From Clostridiales bacterium (GTDB lineage: Bacteria; Bacillota; Clostridia; Christensenellales; Aristaeellaceae), in assembly GCA_004556395.1 (NCBI GenBank), contig SFHK01000015.1, positions 1 to 58,265 on the forward strand: 58,265 nt of DNA. The letters run 5' to 3'. A model generated the notes under the pieces. It did no database searches. It had not been told where the DNA came from and saw only the letters and a program-made list of their open reading frames with translations. Position 1 is the stretch's first letter. Each line of letters begins with the position of its first letter. Position numbers and translations under genes: made by a program. Shown here one piece after another: positions 55,103 through 58,265 of the stretch.

Positions 55103-57061
55103 ATGAAACGAACGCTGAAAATTCTTTTGCTGGCGGTTCTGGCGAGCCTGCTGGCGGTGCAGGCGGTATGCGCCGAGGGCAAGCTGGTGTTTGAACGGGG
55201 CAAGCAGGTGGTGCTCTTCGAGCAGGACGGCGTGAAGCTCACGCTGAATGGCGAGGTGCAGGACGACGGCGTGATGTCCGTGCAGCTTTCCGGCGTGCTG
55301 GAAAACAAGAGCGGACACAGTATTTCCGTGTTCTACGGTGGCACGTGCAACGGCTGGTCGCTGAGCCGGTTCGTGCTTGGCAATGCGAACGACGTCGCGT
55401 CGAACAGCAAGGCGAAGACGTATCTGTCGCTGCCGTATGAGGACTTGGAAGTGAAGCGCTATGCCGATCTGGAGGAGGCGAATTTCACCTTCTTCATCAG
55501 CGACAGCAAGACGGGCGAAGCGCTGGCGACCATCGAAGACGTGCGCGTGGTGTTCTCGCAGAGCGGCAAGGCGGCAATGACGTACTTTGAGGAATGTCCC
55601 GCGCTGCCGGAGCCGACGTTCTGCGGCGCGATGTACCAGTCGAGAAAGAGCGGCATGATCAAGGTAAACGGCATCGACTCTTCCAGCGCGAAGTACACCT
55701 ACACCAGCAGTCAGGAGCTGCGCCCGGCGTTTGACGAGTACATTCAGGCGCTTCAGAAAATGGGCTTCACGGTTTCCGGATCCGGCACGTCGTACACGAT
55801 TTCGAAGGGCGGCGAGAAGCTGGCGAAGGTGAGCTGCGACAAGGACATCCATGTGGAGGTGCTGCCCGGCCACGCCAATATGACGGCCTCCGGTACGACT
55901 CCACAGACGACCGCGTCCTCCGGCTACCCGAAGAAGAAGCTGGGCGACACCCTGAAGACGGACACCATGCAGCTTCGCCTGACGGACAGCGGCGTGACGG
56001 ACAGGGTGAATTCCTATGAGGGCGCGCAGCCGAGCCTGTATTTCATGCTGGAACCGCAGAACGGCAACCGCTTCCTGTATCTGAAGGGCACGTTCAAGAA
56101 CGCCGGCAGCCGCGAGGTGGACATTCGCAACGTCTACGCGCAGGTGGTGGTGGACGGAAAATACACCTACGAGGGCGATGTGCACGGCCTGCAGCCGGAC
56201 GGCCGCGACTTCCAGAACTATGTGAGCGCGCAGGCGAGCGTGGGATGCTATGTGGTCTTTGAGATTCCGTCGCAGGTGGTGAACAGCTATAAGAGCGCCA
56301 CCGTCACGCTCGGCTTCACGGACAGCTTCAACACGAAGATCACCAGCGCCGTGACCGGCTACAATTTCGACTACTGCGACAACGTGTTCGAAATTACGCT
56401 GGGCAAGACGGAAACCGCTACCGCACAGCCGTCCGCGAAGGGCAATGATGCGCAGAGCACGACGGAGAGCGGCAGCGACGCGCGCGGCGTGATTACCTTC
56501 CAGGAGATTCCGTGGGATTCCAATCCCAAGGAGGCGCGCAAGATTCTGTTTGAGAAGGGCTACGTTTCCTCCAGGCATGTAAGCTCCTTCAATGACAGCT
56601 CGACCTGCATGCTTTCGGACGGCGCATCTTCGTTCTACGAGCTTGCGCAGTATTACGAGAAGGTGCTCTACGGCGATACGTCCTTCTACGACGACAATAA
56701 AAAGAAGATCGCCGGATACGACGTGGACACCATCGCGCTGTGCTACACCTATGGCATCAAGAACGGCAAGCTGGACAAGAAGACGCAGAAGCTGATTTCC
56801 GTGAACGTGGAGCTGAACGCGCCGGACACGGATGCGGCGATGAAGGATCTTCTTGCCAAGCTGACCAAGGTGTACGGAAAGCCGGACGCGGAGGGCTACA
56901 GCTCCTACGTATGGTACGGCGCGGACGACAGCATGCTGCTTCTGTATGACTTCGCGAGCCCGACGCTTCTGTATTCCAAGAACAACAACAAGGCATACGT
57001 CCAGCAGATGTACGCGGAGCTGGGCTATGTCGCCGACGAAGACGACGTGGACGGACTTTAA
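55103..57061 (+). CDS. Large secreted protein, unknown
   Basis: It encodes 652 residues with a signal peptide (LKILLLAVLASLLAVQAVCA). The first 170 residues are beta-rich (KLTLNGEVQDDGVMSVQLSGV). A domain at about 190-260 has the TSSQELRPAFDEYIQALQKMGF pattern. A second beta domain at about 290-430 contains FLYLKGTFKNAGSREVDIRNVY and resembles DUF4352-like immunoglobulin folds. A Ser/Thr linker then leads to a C-terminal domain (about 465-652) starting FQEIPWDSNPKEARKILFEKG. I recognise no enzyme motif. It is probably a surface or matrix protein of the 54.4-57.5 kb operon. Confidence 0.78.
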   Translation: MKRTLKILLLAVLASLLAVQAVCAEGKLVFERGKQVVLFEQDGVKLTLNGEVQDDGVMSVQLSGVLENKSGHSISVFYGGTCNGWSLSRFVLGNANDVASNSKAKTYLSLPYEDLEVKRYADLEEANFTFFISDSKTGEALATIEDVRVVFSQSGKAAMTYFEECPALPEPTFCGAMYQSRKSGMIKVNGIDSSSAKYTYTSSQELRPAFDEYIQALQKMGFTVSGSGTSYTISKGGEKLAKVSCDKDIHVEVLPGHANMTASGTTPQTTASSGYPKKKLGDTLKTDTMQLRLTDSGVTDRVNSYEGAQPSLYFMLEPQNGNRFLYLKGTFKNAGSREVDIRNVYAQVVVDGKYTYEGDVHGLQPDGRDFQNYVSAQASVGCYVVFEIPSQVVNSYKSATVTLGFTDSFNTKITSAVTGYNFDYCDNVFEITLGKTETATAQPSAKGNDAQSTTESGSDARGVITFQEIPWDSNPKEARKILFEKGYVSSRHVSSFNDSSTCMLSDGASSFYELAQYYEKVLYGDTSFYDDNKKKIAGYDVDTIALCYTYGIKNGKLDKKTQKLISVNVELNAPDTDAAMKDLLAKLTKVYGKPDAEGYSSYVWYGADDSMLLLYDFASPTLLYSKNNNKAYVQQMYAELGYVADEDDVDGL

Positions 57062-57068
57062 TTGAGAA

Positions 57069-57080
57069 TTCTAATTAGAA
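57069..57080. promoter_or_regulatory. 12-bp perfect palindrome TTCTAATTAGAA
   Basis: It lies just before the ribosome binding site of the TM2 gene. It could be an operator or an AT-rich linker; no promoter boxes fit around it. Confidence 0.3.
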
Positions 57081-57096
57081 GAAGGAGAGTATCAAA

Positions 57097-57537
57097 ATGG
57101 AAAGAAAATCGAAGACCGCTTCCTGGCTGCTGGCGTTTTTTCTGGGGACGACGGGCGCGCATCGGTATTATCTGGGTTATGTGAAGCAGGGCGTGGCGCA
57201 GAGCATCGGCTTTGTGAGCCTGCTCATCGGATGGAGTATCCTCGCGGTGACCACGACGCCCTTCGCCGTACTTCTGCTGATGTACGGCGCGGCGGTGAGC
57301 ATCTGGGCGTTTGTGGATTTCATCCGCATCCTGACCGGCGGGCTGGTTCCGGCCAACGGCATGGGCTATAAGGAGGATCAACCCGTGATGGTGCAGGCGG
57401 TTCCGGCGGCTCCCGCGCAGTCCGCGGCGAACGACAGCCTTGAAGCGCTGGAGCGGCTGGCGAAGCTGCACGAACAGGGCATCCTGACCGACGAGGAATT
57501 CCAGCAGAAGAAAAAAGACCTGCTTGGAAAGCTGTAA
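57097..57537 (+). CDS. TM2 domain protein with SHOCT tail
   Basis: This 146-residue membrane protein has a TM2 domain (about 5-78: SWLLAFFLGTTGAHRYYLGYVKQG, then a second helix region). A C-terminal SHOCT motif (LERLAKLHEQGILTDEEFQQKKKDLL) occupies the last 30 residues. TM2 proteins sit in the membrane and SHOCT tails mediate oligomerisation; the function is unknown. It has an AGAAGGAGAG site and ends the operon, followed by a GC hairpin (57548-57590). Confidence 0.9.
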   Translation: MERKSKTASWLLAFFLGTTGAHRYYLGYVKQGVAQSIGFVSLLIGWSILAVTTTPFAVLLLMYGAAVSIWAFVDFIRILTGGLVPANGMGYKEDQPVMVQAVPAAPAQSAANDSLEALERLAKLHEQGILTDEEFQQKKKDLLGKL

Positions 57538-57547
57538 GCGGACAGAC

Positions 57548-57590
57548 CGGCGCGACCCGACGAGCCCTGAAGCCGCCGGGTCGCGCGGAA
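57548..57590 (+). terminator. GC-rich hairpin after the TM2 gene
   Basis: CCGGCGCGACCCG and CGGGTCGCGCGG form a strong stem without a T-run. It may be a weak terminator or mRNA end-protector. Confidence 0.45.
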
Positions 57591-57628
57591 TGCACACGGG
57601 AACAAAAACGAATGGAGGAACGGATGAA

Positions 57629-58265
57629 ATGAAGAAACTGATTTGCTGGGCATGCATCCTTGTAATGTTCATGACGGCGTTGCCGGCGATGGCCGATAAT
57701 GCGAGGAAAAGCGGACAATATACCTATCAGATCAAAGGCAACGGCACGATCACGATTACCAAGTTCCACTGGGGAATGAACAATAGGGATATTTATATCC
57801 CAAACATGATCGACGGCTATACCGTTACAGCGATTGGCGATGAGGCGTTCAAGCGTGACGTTATGCGGCGTGACGGCTTTGGCAGACCTGAAAATGATTT
57901 TGAAACTGTGTCTTTGACAATTCCAGATTCCATCAAGAGTATTGGCCAAAAGGCATTTTGGAATGCTACGCTGTCAGAGATTAATCTGCCAGATAATGTG
58001 CAAAGTATCGGTTACGGAGCTTTTGTCGGTAATCCATCCATACAATTCAAAATAAGCAGCAAGCATCCTTACTTTGCCGTGATTAACGGAGCGCTTTACA
58101 GCAAGGCCAATAAGGAGCTTCTTGCTTATACACATATGGATGAGACATATAGTGAGTATAACCATTATTCTTATGTCGTTCCTGATGGCATTCTTTCCAT
58201 TGGTGATTATGCTTTTTATCGGGACTATCAGGCTGAAGCAGCGGTTGCTTACAAGAATGAGTATT
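57629..58265 (+). CDS. BspA-type leucine-rich repeat surface protein (partial)
   Basis: At least 212 residues are present; the gene runs off the window. A signal peptide (LICWACILVMFMTALPAMA) is followed by the typical entry to LRR_5 repeats: YTYQIKGNGTITITKF, IYIPNMIDGYTVTAIGDEAF, LTIPDSIKSIGQKAFW, INLPDNVQSIGYGAF and VVPDGILSIGDYAFY (separate motifs). Such proteins mediate adhesion or substrate binding in gut bacteria. The DNA becomes AT-rich after about 57.7 kb, unlike its neighbours, which points to transfer. A GGAGGAACGG site precedes ATG 57629. Confidence 0.88.
   Translation, partial: MKKLICWACILVMFMTALPAMADNARKSGQYTYQIKGNGTITITKFHWGMNNRDIYIPNMIDGYTVTAIGDEAFKRDVMRRDGFGRPENDFETVSLTIPDSIKSIGQKAFWNATLSEINLPDNVQSIGYGAFVGNPSIQFKISSKHPYFAVINGALYSKANKELLAYTHMDETYSEYNHYSYVVPDGILSIGDYAFYRDYQAEAAVAYKNEY

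Noticed and set aside
1..58265. tRNA, rRNA, transposase or integrase genes
   Set aside because: No cloverleaf-like T-loop/acceptor pattern, rRNA core sequence or recombinase motif was found on either strand by reading.

Overview
The window is about 58 kb of GC-rich chromosome whose codon use, strong sigma-A promoters (TTGACA / TATAAT with 16-18 bp spacers), AGGAGG-type ribosome binding sites and gene families point to an anaerobic, fermentative, high-GC Clostridia-type Firmicute, probably a gut or rumen member of a Christensenellales- or Eubacteriales-like lineage. The lineage is inferred from the [FeFe]-hydrogenase operon, the LplABC-type sugar transporter, the LytTR/GHKL regulators and the many WG-repeat, SH3 and BspA-type surface proteins. 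No rRNA, tRNA, CRISPR array, integrase or transposase was seen. The extreme left (1-590) and extreme right (about 57.65 kb onward) are clearly richer in AT than the rest.

Layout. 1-590: end of an unknown gene, a small membrane protein and a decayed copy of the first gene's 3' end. 0.7-5.8 kb: LytTR response regulator, GHKL kinase without a sensor domain, and two ABC exporters. 5.9-8.7 kb: RpiB-family isomerase, XRE regulator with a divergent promoter carrying a palindrome in its spacer, a small phage-type protein, and a secreted protein with a PVTQP repeat. 8.7-17.3 kb: a nearly complete chorismate-to-Phe/Tyr operon (DAHP synthase, tyrA, aroB, aroA, aroC, pheA, a fused aroE-aroK, aroQ) behind a consensus promoter, a Tyr/Phe-rich leader peptide and a terminator, i.e. 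a transcription attenuator. 17.3-27.2 kb: a GH36-like glycosidase, azlC (frameshifted) and azlD, an AraC regulator, a DapA-family aldolase, a HAD phosphatase and a sugar ABC importer. 27.3-31.6 kb: XRE regulator, two unknown genes (one with a 3'-end duplication), and an operon of Vat-like and Cat-like acetyltransferases plus a zincin-like protein. 31.7-38.2 kb: WG-repeat zinc-ribbon membrane protein, small secreted proteins, and two G3E GTPases, one with an extreme His/Asp metal-binding run. 38.2-44.4 kb: a TSUP transporter and a five-gene electron-bifurcating-type [FeFe] hydrogenase operon. 44.4-51.5 kb: a gene broken by a stop codon, a serine hydrolase, a DUF6273-like protein, and a MarR-controlled heterodimeric ABC exporter. 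51.6-58.3 kb: secreted and membrane proteins of mostly unknown function, including a membrane-anchored XRE regulator.

The most notable items are: (i) the aromatic leader peptide MNKVAAYYYFYFIGFR and its attenuator; (ii) a regulatory module (two GCTCAG-type palindromes exactly 31 bp apart plus a TTTTGAA/TTCAAAA palindrome) that sits 45 bp before the start codons of two unrelated genes 20 kb apart; (iii) three loci where the 3' end of a gene is repeated just downstream as a fragment; (iv) a 101-bp dispersed intergenic repeat; and (v) large operator-like inverted repeats over the promoters of the resistance-type operons. No single new multi-gene defence or biosynthetic system could be demonstrated. 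The duplicated regulatory module is the best candidate for something undescribed.
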